Shown here one piece after another: positions 1 through 7,419 of a DNA stretch of 49,803 bases. Position 1 is the first letter of the stretch. Each line of letters starts with the position of its first letter. The DNA comes from an uncultured Collinsella sp. GTDB taxonomy: Bacteria; Actinomycetota; Coriobacteriia; Coriobacteriales; Coriobacteriaceae. The notes under the pieces were generated by a model, which was not told the DNA's origin, did not search any database, and saw only the letters and a program-made list of their open reading frames with translations. Location of the stretch: positions 1 through 49,803 of the forward strand of contig CABSKX010000008.1 of the NCBI GenBank assembly GCA_902478365.1, written 5' to 3'. Made by a program: the position numbers and the translations under genes.

Positions 1-83
1 CAGCCTGCGGCTACCCTCGAGAACCGAGCTCTACACCAACATTCGCGACACTACCGTCTGTTGCTGCCCCAGCTACTCATCAA

Positions 84-163
84 CTTTCCAACTTTCCACT
101 TAACTTACCACCTAAGGTGGAAAGCTAGAAAGTTAGCTGGAAAGCTGGAAAGTAAGTGGAAAG
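84..163. repeat. GGAAAG/CTTTCC repeat cluster with inverted symmetry
   Basis: CTTTCC occurs at 84-89 and 92-97, and GGAAAG at 119-124, 139-144, 147-152 and 158-163. The pair 8 bases apart on the left mirrors the pair at 139 and 147 on the right, so the stretch can fold into an imperfect hairpin. A tight palindrome, CCACCT-A-AGGTGG (108-120), sits near the centre. The rest of 1-440 is AT-richer than the genes. I see no convincing gene there; a small hairpin ACCAA/TTGGT lies at 233-247. Confidence 0.6.
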
Positions 164-359
164 CTGACATGTTAGATGCGGGCTGAAGAGGGGTTAATAA
201 TTGCACAAACCATATCAGCCAAACAAAAAGATACCAATCTGGTTGGTAAAATACCGTCAATGAGCCGCGAGCCATCTAGCTGCGTAAATAAAACCTAAAG
301 AACTGTTGTAAAGTAATGGCAAATACCCAGATGCCGCCGTTGCGATTTTCAATTAACTG

Positions 360-387
360 TTACGCGGGAACAGCAAAATGCTACTAT
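360..387 (+). promoter_or_regulatory. possible promoter of the small HTH gene
   Basis: TTACGC (360-365) and TACTAT (382-387) are separated by 16 bases and lie about 55 bases upstream of the start codon. The match to a sigma-70-type promoter is moderate, and nothing else supports it. Confidence 0.25.
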
Positions 388-440
388 CTAACATGCACGT
401 AAGAAAGCAGATTAACGGTTAAGGCTAAGAAGTGGCAGGT

Positions 441-827
441 ATGTCGGAAGCAACTAGGACTCGCACGCATGCGCCCGAGGTTAGGCAGCGCGCCGTCGAG
501 GTCCTCCAAGAGGGGGTCGGTCACCGCGCCCTCGCCGCAAAGCTTGGCATTCCCCAGGCCACGGCTCGTCAGTGGGCCCGCGCATACGCCGTGGGCGGTG
601 CCGACGCCGTGCTCAACGCGGGCTCGCATCACCGCACGTATTCGTACGACGTCAAGCTCGCCGTGGTTAAGGATCGCCTGGAAAACGGCCTGACGGTTCG
701 CGAGGCCATGATTAAGCACAAGATTCCCAGCGAGTCTTCGGTCAAGGCTTGGTGCCGTCAGTATCGCGATGGCGGTGCCGATGCGCTTATCGATAAGCCG
801 CGCGGTCGCAAGCCGCGCGTTAAGTAG
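441..827 (+). CDS. orphan helix-turn-helix protein, IS3/IS150 OrfA-like
   Basis: This is a 128-residue basic protein made of two consecutive helix-turn-helix units. The first reads RALAAKLGIPQATARQWARAY and is followed by GGADAVL. The second reads TVREAMIKHKIPSESSVKAW and is followed by RQYRDGGADALIDKPRGRKP. The pattern of an HTH, an R/K-rich linker and a closing PRGRKP tail is that of the DNA-binding OrfA (InsJ-like) half of IS150-group IS3 transposases. No integrase-core OrfB follows: a terminator and then the hydrogenase operon come next, and I see no element ends. It could be an IS remnant or a domesticated DNA-binding protein. An in-frame GTG at 432 is a weaker start; the ATG at 441 was preferred, although its ribosome-binding site is poor. 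Family assignment is fairly sure; function is unknown. Confidence 0.7.
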   Translation: MSEATRTRTHAPEVRQRAVEVLQEGVGHRALAAKLGIPQATARQWARAYAVGGADAVLNAGSHHRTYSYDVKLAVVKDRLENGLTVREAMIKHKIPSESSVKAWCRQYRDGGADALIDKPRGRKPRVK

Positions 828-844
828 GCAGAGTAGCAAGAGGG

Positions 845-867
845 TGCGCCCACAGGGGCGCATTTTT
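845..867 (+). terminator. intrinsic terminator after the HTH gene
   Basis: A 7-bp stem, TGCGCCC (845-851) and GGGCGCA (856-862), has a 4-base loop and is followed directly by TTTTT. It sits 17 bases after the stop codon. Confidence 0.85.
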
Positions 868-1012
868 CTTACCGCGCCACTGCTCCAAAGCGGACGTACC
901 CTTGCCCCGTACGCCTAAAACTCCCCAGTTGACCGAAAACCTGCCGCCGCTACTCCTCAATTGAGCTATAACGTTAAACAATTGCAGCGTTTTTGCATGG
1001 GGGAGTGATGGT

Positions 1013-3895
1013 ATGACGCTACTGTATTTCCTTACCCTGTTTCCGCTGGTACCGGCGCTGGGCATGCTGCTCGCTCGCGGTGACCGCGCCCGCGATGCGG
1101 TGGGGCTCATAGGTTCCGGCATTATTATGGCGGTGACAGTTGTAGTCGCCGTCATCTTTTTTGGCACGGGTCCGCAGAGCTTTGAGGTTGCCCCCGGCAC
1201 CTCGCATGTGCTCTCGATCATCAGCTCTGTCATCGATGTCATTCTGTGCGCCGTCATCCTGTACAACGCGTTCAAATATAGGAACGCGCTCACCACGGTG
1301 CTTGGCATAGTCCAGCTGGTGGGCTCGCTTGCCTTTGCTGCCATGACGCTGCCTGCGGCCGAAGCTGTCACGGCGACGCCGCTCTACCTGGACTACATGA
1401 GCGTGATCATGGTCCTCGCCGTCGGCATCGTCGGCAGCCTAATCTGCGTGTATGCCCTGGGTTACATGAAGGACTTCCAGGCCCACGACGAGCACGAGGC
1501 CGCGCTGCGCGGGCAGACTGCGCCCGACCGTCGCCCGCAGTTCCTGGCGCTCATGTTCCTGTTCCTCTCGGCCATGTTCGTCATCGTGACGAGCGACAAC
1601 CTTGAGTGGCTGTTCTGCGGCTGGGAAATCACCACCGTGTGCTCGTTCCTCATGATTGGCTACACGCGCACGCCCGAGGCCGTCAAGAACGCCTTCACCC
1701 AGATCATCCTCAACATGCTGGGCGGCATCGCGTTTTTGGTCGGACTCATGTACCTGCACGTCAACGGCATGCCGCTGACCATCTCGGGCATGATCGAGCT
1801 TTCCGGCGCCGGAACCGCGCAGTCCGCGCTGCTGGTGATGCCAGTCATCCTGCTGTCGCTCGCCGCACTCACCAAGGCCGCACAGATGCCGTTCCACACG
1901 TGGCTGCTGGGTGCCATGGTTGCCCCCACGCCCACGAGCGCCCTGCTGCACTCGTCAACCATGGTCAAGGCCGGCGTGTTCCTGATGGTCAAGCTGAGCC
2001 CGCTCTATGCCATCTATCCCGTGACCGGCTTTATGGTCACAAGTGTGGGTGCCATCACGTTTTTGCTCGCTGCCCTCATGGCTATCTCGCAGAGCAACGC
2101 CAAGCGCGTGCTCGCGTACTCCACCATTTCCAACTTGGGCCTCATCAGCGCCTGCTTGGGTGTCGGCGCGCCCGAGTCCGTGTGGGCCGCCATCTTCCTG
2201 ATCCTGTTCCACACGGTGGCCAAGTCGCTGCTGTTCCTGTGCGTGGGTACGGCCGAGCATCATATCGGCAGCCGCAATATCGAGGACATGGACGGTATGT
2301 TCAGCCGCATGCCGCACCTGACTCGTCTGATGATGCTGGGCATCATGGGCATGTTCGTGGCGCCGTTTGGCATGCTCGTGTCCAAGTGGGGCGCCCTGGT
2401 GGCGTTTGCCCAGACCGGCAACGTGCTCATGATCATGGTGCTCGCCTTTGGCTCGGCCGCGACGTTCTTCTTCTGGGGCAAGTGGCTTGCCAAGCTTTCG
2501 GGCGTCGACCCCACGGCTCAAAACGTTGAGGTCAATGTTCATAAGACCGAATGGATGGCCCTCAACACCATCGCCGCGCTGCTGATCCTGTGCTGCGTGG
2601 CGTTCCCGGTTATCTCGAGCGGTCTGGTGTCGCCCTACTTGGCCATGGTGTTTGGCCGCGTGCCGTACGTTATTGGCAAGGACGCCATGTATCTGATGGT
2701 GGTTATCGTGGCGTTTATCGCCGTGGTGCTGCTGACTTCATTCCGCGTGAGCAACAAACCGCATGTAAACGTATATCTTTCGGGTGTGGGAACCGACAAA
2801 TATCGCCATTTCCGCGGCTCGATGGGGCACGAGGTGAAGGCCGAAAAGCGCAATTGGTACTCGGAGGACGCCCTTGGCGAGAAGCGCATTGGCCCCGCGG
2901 GTAGCGTCGTGTGCTGCAGCATTATCTTGTTTGCGCTGCTGTGTTGCGCGTGGATTGGGCCCGAGCGGCTTGCCATGAGCGCGCCCTCGGTGCTGCGCGG
3001 CAAGTATTTTGAAGGCTCGGGCGTCGTGGGCATTTTTATTGGCACCGTGGCGTTTGCCTTGCTGGCGCCGCTTGTGGGCGGCCTGATCGACGGCATCGAT
3101 CGCAAGCTGTCCGCCCGCATGCAGGGCCGCGTGGGTCCGCGCCTGCTGCAACCGTTCTACGACGTTGCCAAGCTGCTGCGCAAGGCCCCCGCCAGCGTAA
3201 ACACCATGGATGATACCTACATGGCGTGTGCGCTCATCTTTACCGTCGTGGGCGGCGGCATCTTTGTGTCGGGTTCCAACACGCTGCTGTGCGCCTTTAT
3301 GGTGACGCTCGCCGCGATCTTTGTGGTGCTGGCGTCCGCCTCGACGCAAAGCCCGTTTGCCCAGGTCGGCGCCGATCGTGAGTTGCTGCAGGTTATGAGT
3401 TACGAGCCCGCCGTTCTGCTGATGAGCGTGGGCCTGTACCTTGCCACCGACAGCTTTGATTCCATCGCCGTGACGGGGCAGTCGGCCCCCATCGTCGTGT
3501 ACAGCGCGCCCATTTTCCTCGCGCTGCTCGCGGTGCTCACCATCAAGCTGCGCAAGTCGCCGTTCGATCTTTCGTACTCGCATCACGCGCATCAGGAGAT
3601 CGTCCAGGGCGTCGCCACCGAGATGAGCGGCGGCACGCTGGCCAAGATGACCCTTATGCACTGGTGCGAGACCGTGCTGTTTTTGATGTGGGTGGGCATG
3701 TTCTTTGTTTGGGACAACCCGGTGAGCTGGGTGGTCGCCCTGGTCGTGATGGTCGCGACGTATTTTGTCGAGGTACTGATCGATAACACCTTCGCACGCA
3801 GCACCTGGCGCAGCTGCTTTAAGCTCGGATGGGGTGTGGCGCTGGTGTTTGGCCTGCTCAACCTTATGCCCATCCTCGTCGACGTGTTTATTTAG
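1013..3895 (+). CDS. Ech-type hydrogenase fused membrane subunit (EchA-EchB, antiporter-like plus NuoH-like)
   Basis: This 960-residue polytopic membrane protein forms the ion-translocating arm of an energy-converting [NiFe]-hydrogenase. Residues 1 to about 600 match the NuoL/HyfB/EchA antiporter-like family. They carry the glutamate-bearing helix LFCGWEITTVCSF and the lysine-bearing stretches LTKAAQMPFHTWLLGAMVAP and STMVKAGVFLMVK. After a hydrophilic linker (about 595-630), residues to 960 match NuoH/HycD/EchB, with RMQGRVGPRLLQPFYDVAKL and KLRKSPFDLSYSHHAHQEIV. In most known Ech or Hyf systems these are two separate genes. Here one uninterrupted frame covers both. The ATG is preceded by GGGGGAG at 999-1005. 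It is the first gene of the operon with echC, D, E and F homologues. Expected role: coupling ferredoxin oxidation and H2 formation to H+ or Na+ movement across the membrane. Confidence 0.9.
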   Translation: MTLLYFLTLFPLVPALGMLLARGDRARDAVGLIGSGIIMAVTVVVAVIFFGTGPQSFEVAPGTSHVLSIISSVIDVILCAVILYNAFKYRNALTTVLGIVQLVGSLAFAAMTLPAAEAVTATPLYLDYMSVIMVLAVGIVGSLICVYALGYMKDFQAHDEHEAALRGQTAPDRRPQFLALMFLFLSAMFVIVTSDNLEWLFCGWEITTVCSFLMIGYTRTPEAVKNAFTQIILNMLGGIAFLVGLMYLHVNGMPLTISGMIELSGAGTAQSALLVMPVILLSLAALTKAAQMPFHTWLLGAMVAPTPTSALLHSSTMVKAGVFLMVKLSPLYAIYPVTGFMVTSVGAITFLLAALMAISQSNAKRVLAYSTISNLGLISACLGVGAPESVWAAIFLILFHTVAKSLLFLCVGTAEHHIGSRNIEDMDGMFSRMPHLTRLMMLGIMGMFVAPFGMLVSKWGALVAFAQTGNVLMIMVLAFGSAATFFFWGKWLAKLSGVDPTAQNVEVNVHKTEWMALNTIAALLILCCVAFPVISSGLVSPYLAMVFGRVPYVIGKDAMYLMVVIVAFIAVVLLTSFRVSNKPHVNVYLSGVGTDKYRHFRGSMGHEVKAEKRNWYSEDALGEKRIGPAGSVVCCSIILFALLCCAWIGPERLAMSAPSVLRGKYFEGSGVVGIFIGTVAFALLAPLVGGLIDGIDRKLSARMQGRVGPRLLQPFYDVAKLLRKAPASVNTMDDTYMACALIFTVVGGGIFVSGSNTLLCAFMVTLAAIFVVLASASTQSPFAQVGADRELLQVMSYEPAVLLMSVGLYLATDSFDSIAVTGQSAPIVVYSAPIFLALLAVLTIKLRKSPFDLSYSHHAHQEIVQGVATEMSGGTLAKMTLMHWCETVLFLMWVGMFFVWDNPVSWVVALVVMVATYFVEVLIDNTFARSTWRSCFKLGWGVALVFGLLNLMPILVDVFI

Positions 3896-3907
3896 GAGGC
3901 GGCATCC

Positions 3908-4528
3908 ATGGATCATAAAATGTCGCGCTCGCCGTGGGTTATTCATTACGACGGTTCGAGCTGCAACGGATGCGATATCGAGGTGCTGGCCTCGCTCACG
4001 CCGCTGTTCGATGCGGAGCGCTTTGGCGTGGTCAACACCGGCAACCCCAAGCATGCGGATATCTTTTTGGTGACGGGGTCGGTCAATGCCCAGAACCTGC
4101 CCGTCGTGCGCCAGATCTACAACCAGATGCTCGAGCCCAAGTGCGTGGTGGCCTGCGGCATCTGCGCGTGTTCGGGCGGCGTGTTCCGCGATGCCTACAA
4201 CGTGATCGGCGGCGTGGACCGCGCGATTCCCGTGGATGTGTACGCGCCCGGGTGCGCCATTCGCCCCGAGACCGTGATCGATGCCATCGTGGAGGCGTGC
4301 GGCATCCTTGATCAGAAGGAGGCCGTGATGCGCGCCGGCGGCGATCCGCTCACCGTGGGCGGCGCTGCTACCTGGGATGGCGGCGTCGAGTTGGGCGAGG
4401 ACGGGTTCGTGGCTGCAGCTGGGGCCGGGGCTGACGGTGCCGGTGACGCGCCTGCCGAGAAACCCGCAGCGCCTGCCGCTGGTGACGCACCTGCTGAGAC
4501 GCCCGTCGCTGCAAAGGAGGCCGAGTAA
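3908..4528 (+). CDS. echC: Ech-type hydrogenase small subunit (EchC/NuoB-like)
   Basis: This is a 206-residue NuoB-family protein, the small subunit that holds the proximal [4Fe-4S] cluster. Visible ligand motifs are SSCNGCDIE near residue 20, VACGICACSGGVF near residue 80 and VYAPGCAIRPE near residue 115. The core ends around residue 145. The last 60 or so residues are an Ala/Pro/Gly/Glu-rich tail with no counterpart in the compact family members. AGGAGG (3894-3899) overlaps the previous stop codon and fits this ATG. The stop codon overlaps the next start by one base (TAATG), implying translational coupling. The protein should sit between the ferredoxin-like subunit and the catalytic large subunit on the cytoplasmic face. 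Confidence 0.9.
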   Translation: MDHKMSRSPWVIHYDGSSCNGCDIEVLASLTPLFDAERFGVVNTGNPKHADIFLVTGSVNAQNLPVVRQIYNQMLEPKCVVACGICACSGGVFRDAYNVIGGVDRAIPVDVYAPGCAIRPETVIDAIVEACGILDQKEAVMRAGGDPLTVGGAATWDGGVELGEDGFVAAAGAGADGAGDAPAEKPAAPAAGDAPAETPVAAKEAE

Positions 4529-5247
4529 TGCAAAAGGCTATCTATACCACCGTCGGGCTCGACGAGCTCCTGCCGCATGTGCAGGCGCTCAAGGGCGTCG
4601 GCGCGCGCTTTGTGCAAATGCACGCCGAGCGCTGTGTGGACGACGGATCGTATCGCCTGGTCTATACGTTTATCAACGTCCGTGCTGCTCAGGAGCAGAT
4701 TGCGCAGGACGGCAGCTATGCGATCGAGAACCTGGTGGTTGAGGGAATTAATCAGTACCAGGAGATTCCGTCCATCAGCTCGTATTACCCCGCGGTGTTC
4801 CCGTTTGAGAACGAAGCGCACGACCTGTTCGGGCTTGCCATCACCGACATGCAGATCGACTTTAAGGGCTATTTCTACCAGGTCTCGACTGCCGAGCCCA
4901 TGAGCGTTATCACGCCCGAGGTGAAGGCCGCGCGTGAGAAAGCCATGAAGGTCCGTGCTGCCGCCGAGGCCAAGGCGCGCAAGGCCGCGGCCGAGAAGGC
5001 CGTCGCTGCCGCGGCCGCTGCGGGGGAGGGCGCCGCGGGTGCCGGCGATGCTGCGAGCGCTGCTGCCGCCCAGCCCGCTGCGGCTGCCGGCTCCGATGCT
5101 CAGCACGATGAGGTCGCTGCAAAGGCCGCGCTCAAGGCTGCCGAGATGGAGGCAAAGCTCGCCGCCATGGATCCCGAGAAAGCGGCCAAGGTCCGCGCGG
5201 CGCTTGCCGCCAAGGCCGCCCGCGACAAGCAGAAAAAGGAGGCGTAA
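4528..5247 (+). CDS. echD: Ech-type hydrogenase subunit EchD (NuoC-like, 30 kDa family)
   Basis: This is a 239-residue protein. The first 130 residues or so match the Complex I 30-kDa/NuoC/EchD family, including the signature region YPAVFPFENEAHDLFGLAI. It is a structural, cofactor-free subunit that links the small and large subunits. From about residue 130 the sequence becomes a long Ala/Lys/Glu-rich, probably helical tail (many KAA and EAKARKAAAEK stretches) of about 105 residues, unusual for EchD and reminiscent of histone-like tails. AGGAGG at 4515-4520 serves the ATG, which overlaps the echC stop. The core assignment is secure; what the tail does cannot be read from the sequence. Confidence 0.88.
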   Translation: MQKAIYTTVGLDELLPHVQALKGVGARFVQMHAERCVDDGSYRLVYTFINVRAAQEQIAQDGSYAIENLVVEGINQYQEIPSISSYYPAVFPFENEAHDLFGLAITDMQIDFKGYFYQVSTAEPMSVITPEVKAAREKAMKVRAAAEAKARKAAAEKAVAAAAAAGEGAAGAGDAASAAAAQPAAAAGSDAQHDEVAAKAALKAAEMEAKLAAMDPEKAAKVRAALAAKAARDKQKKEA

Positions 5248-5252
5248 GGTCC

Positions 5253-6341
5253 ATGGCTCATCGCTCCGTCATTCCGTTTGGCCCGCAGCACCCGGTGCTG
5301 CCCGAGCCGCTTCATCTGGACCTGGTGATCGAGGACGACCGCGTCATCGAGGCAATTCCGCAGATCGGTTTTGTGCACCGCGGACTCGAGAAGCTCACCG
5401 AAAAGCGCGACATGCATCAGTTTGGCTACATCGCCGAGCGCATCTGCGGCATCTGCGCCGTGGGCCATAGCTGCGGCTATGCCAGCGCCTGCGAGCGTAT
5501 GCTCGACATCGAGGTGCCTGGCCGCGTGCAGTATATCCGCACCATTCTGCACGAGCTTTCGCGCATCCACTCGCATCTGCTGTGGCTGGGCCTGCTCGCC
5601 GACGCCTTTGGCTTCGAGGCGCTGTTCTATCGGTCATGGACCCTGCGCGAGCAGATACTCAAGATTTTTGAGAGCACTTGCGGCGGGCGCGTGATTCTGT
5701 CGATTAACGAGATCGGCGGCCTTAAGCACGATATCGAGGACTCCGAGCTGGCGGGCATTGTCCAGACGCTCGATGCCATGCGTCCTGGCTACGAGGCCCT
5801 GGTGCATACGTTTTTGGACGACAACAGCTGCGGCGAGCGCCTGCATGGCGTGGGCGTGATTAGCAAGAAAGACGCGCTGGAGCTTTCGATGGTCGGTCCG
5901 TTTGGGCGCGCATCGGGCGTGGATTACGACGTGCGCATGTTTGACGACGGTGCCTATGCGGATCTGGCTGCGTTTGAGCCCATCGTTGCTACCGATGGCG
6001 ATTGCTATGCCCGCTGCCAGGTGCGCTGTGCCGAGGTCACGCAGGCCATGGACATCATTAAGGAGCTTGTGGGCAAGATTCCGCACGACGGGATCGGCGG
6101 GCGCACCAAGCTTACGCCGGCCGACGGCGCACGCGGCGAGGTTGTGATTGAGCAGCCGCGCGGCGAGGCGTATTACTATGTGCGCGGTAACGGCACCAAG
6201 AACCTGGACCGCTTCCGCGTGCGCACGCCGACGTCGCAGAACCTGGCGGGTCTGACACATGCGCTGCAGGGCGTGCTCCTTGCCAACGTGCCCATGATTA
6301 TCCTGACCATCGACCCCTGCATTAGCTGCACGGAAAGGTAG
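5253..6341 (+). CDS. echE: Ech-type [NiFe]-hydrogenase catalytic large subunit (EchE/NuoD-like)
   Basis: This is a 362-residue group 4 [NiFe]-hydrogenase large subunit. The N-terminal nickel-binding motif is RICGICAVGH, with C65 and C68. The C-terminal motif is DPCISCTER, with C356 and C359, so all four Ni-Fe cysteine ligands are present and a true hydrogenase, not a Complex I subunit, is encoded. The protein stops right at the Arg of DPCxxCxxR, so there is no C-terminal peptide for a maturation protease to remove. That arrangement is known for some Ech and CooH enzymes. It reduces protons with electrons from ferredoxin, or runs in reverse. Five bases separate it from echD. No hyp maturation genes occur in this window, so they must lie elsewhere. 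Confidence 0.95.
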   Translation: MAHRSVIPFGPQHPVLPEPLHLDLVIEDDRVIEAIPQIGFVHRGLEKLTEKRDMHQFGYIAERICGICAVGHSCGYASACERMLDIEVPGRVQYIRTILHELSRIHSHLLWLGLLADAFGFEALFYRSWTLREQILKIFESTCGGRVILSINEIGGLKHDIEDSELAGIVQTLDAMRPGYEALVHTFLDDNSCGERLHGVGVISKKDALELSMVGPFGRASGVDYDVRMFDDGAYADLAAFEPIVATDGDCYARCQVRCAEVTQAMDIIKELVGKIPHDGIGGRTKLTPADGARGEVVIEQPRGEAYYYVRGNGTKNLDRFRVRTPTSQNLAGLTHALQGVLLANVPMIILTIDPCISCTER

Positions 6342-6348
6342 GCGCGGC

Positions 6349-6690
6349 ATGAGTTTACTGACATTTGCCAAGACGGCCTTGGGCTCTATGGTCAAGCAAC
6401 CGGTCACGGTGCGCTATCCGCAGGAGAAGCTGACGGCACCCGAGCGCTTGCGCGGGCATATCGTCAACGACATGGACGTGTGCATCTGCTGCGGCATGTG
6501 CGCGCGCCGCTGCCCGGCGGGCGCGCTCGCGGTCGATCGCAAGGGCGGAACGTGGTCGATTGACCCGTATGCTTGTGTGGTGTGTGGCGAGTGCATCGAG
6601 AGCTGCCCCAAGCACTGCCTGACTATGGACACCGCCCGTACTCCAGTTGCGGCGGATAAGACTCCCACGGTAGAAACCAAGCTGGAGTAG
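6349..6690 (+). CDS. echF: Ech-type hydrogenase ferredoxin-like subunit (EchF), two [4Fe-4S] clusters
   Basis: This is a 113-residue polyferredoxin-type subunit of the NuoI/EchF family. Two full CxxCxxCxxxCP motifs are present: C45/C48/C51/C55 (CICCGMCARRCP) and C76/C79/C82/C86 (CVVCGECIESCP). They would pass electrons from soluble ferredoxin to the EchC cluster. It is the last gene of the operon, 7 bases after echE, and is followed by a strong hairpin. Confidence 0.92.
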   Translation: MSLLTFAKTALGSMVKQPVTVRYPQEKLTAPERLRGHIVNDMDVCICCGMCARRCPAGALAVDRKGGTWSIDPYACVVCGECIESCPKHCLTMDTARTPVAADKTPTVETKLE

Positions 6691-6722
6691 CTCTGGAATG
6701 GGGCTGTTGTAGCGCTGGAATA

Positions 6723-6756
6723 GGGGCCGGTGGGGCAAAATTGCCCCACCGGCCCC
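6723..6756 (+). terminator. strong hairpin closing the hydrogenase operon
   Basis: The perfect inverted repeat GGGGCCGGTGGGGC (6723-6736) and its complement (6743-6756) enclose the loop AAAATT. No T-run follows, so it may act as a factor-dependent terminator or as an mRNA 3' protector. It lies 32 bases after the echF stop. Confidence 0.6.
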
Positions 6757-6788
6757 GCGCTTAAACGCGCAGCGGAGCCGCCGTGAAC

Positions 6789-6940
6789 AAAACTATGCCG
6801 GTTTACTACGATAATTCGCCTACCCCCAACCACACCGCATTCGGCAAAACCAAAACCGCAGGTAGACGGCTTGCATTTTTGCGAAAAAGTCACGCGTGAT
6901 TGGTGACCTCGTTTTTATCGTAGTAAATCGGCATAGTTTT
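6789..6940. repeat. palindromic element A1 (152 bp)
   Basis: The terminal inverted repeats are 26 bases (6789-6814 and 6915-6940) with one mismatch, each containing GCCGG or its near-match and TACTACG. The interior carries the conserved core AAAACCGCAGGTAGA. A second copy, in the same orientation, is A2 at 15188-15339. No coding function is evident. Confidence 0.8.
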
Positions 6941-7034
6941 GAAATGGCACCATATCCGTAACAGCCCTTGAACTCCCGTGGACGGAGGGAACGGATCATT
7001 TTTGCCTTACGAGGGCTGCCGCGTGACCCGTCTG

Positions 7035-7192
7035 CCACGAAATGGGCCCATCTACTACGTTTAGGCGGCAGTCCTCGACCACGGCAAGTAATGCGAAATG
7101 AAAACCGCAGGTAGAAAGCCTGCGGTTTTTCATGAAATGCGGGTATGGTCGGGGGTATCGGGTCAAACGTAGTAGATGGGCCGGTTTTGTGG
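7035..7192. repeat. palindromic element B1 (158 bp) with nested terminator-like hairpin
   Basis: The terminal inverted repeats are 28 bases (7035-7062 and 7165-7192; 25 of 28 match). Inside is the perfect hairpin AAAACCGCAGG (7101-7111) / CCTGCGGTTTT (7119-7129), terminator-like on either strand. A close copy is B2 at 14935-15093. The flanking phrase GGACGGAGG-(G/A)AA-CGG recurs beside these elements near 6980, 7215 and 15118. Confidence 0.8.
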
Positions 7193-7300
7193 CGAGCACC
7201 ACCAATTGATCCCCCGGGGACGGAGGAAAACGGGCTCTTTTGCCCCGTCAATCTTGAGTCGCACTCGTTTTCCTGCGAAAACCCTCGTGTCTCAACTTTG

Positions 7301-7318
7301 GTGAGACATTTGTCTCAC
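7301..7318. promoter_or_regulatory. candidate operator upstream of the giant surface protein
   Basis: This is the perfect palindrome GTGAGACATTTGTCTCAC, with further GTCTCA half-sites nearby at about 7289 and 7361 and a TGAGAC at about 7396. It lies about 100 bases upstream of the surface-protein start. The binding protein is unknown. Confidence 0.45.
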
Positions 7319-7419
7319 GCCCAAAACCGAATCTGGAACATGTGTCACCTGCCCAAATTGTGTCTCATTTCGTAACTTTAGGCTGTTGCAAGGTCTGAGA
7401 CCGCGAGAAGGGAGACGCG

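Noticed and set aside
1013..3895. Respiratory Complex I genes
   Set aside because: The large subunit keeps all four Ni-Fe cysteines (C65, C68, C356, C359) and the operon has only five genes, so it is a hydrogenase.
7145..7375. Small plus-strand frame of 76 codons
   Set aside because: It lies across palindromic element B1 and the candidate operator, and its translation has no protein-like features.
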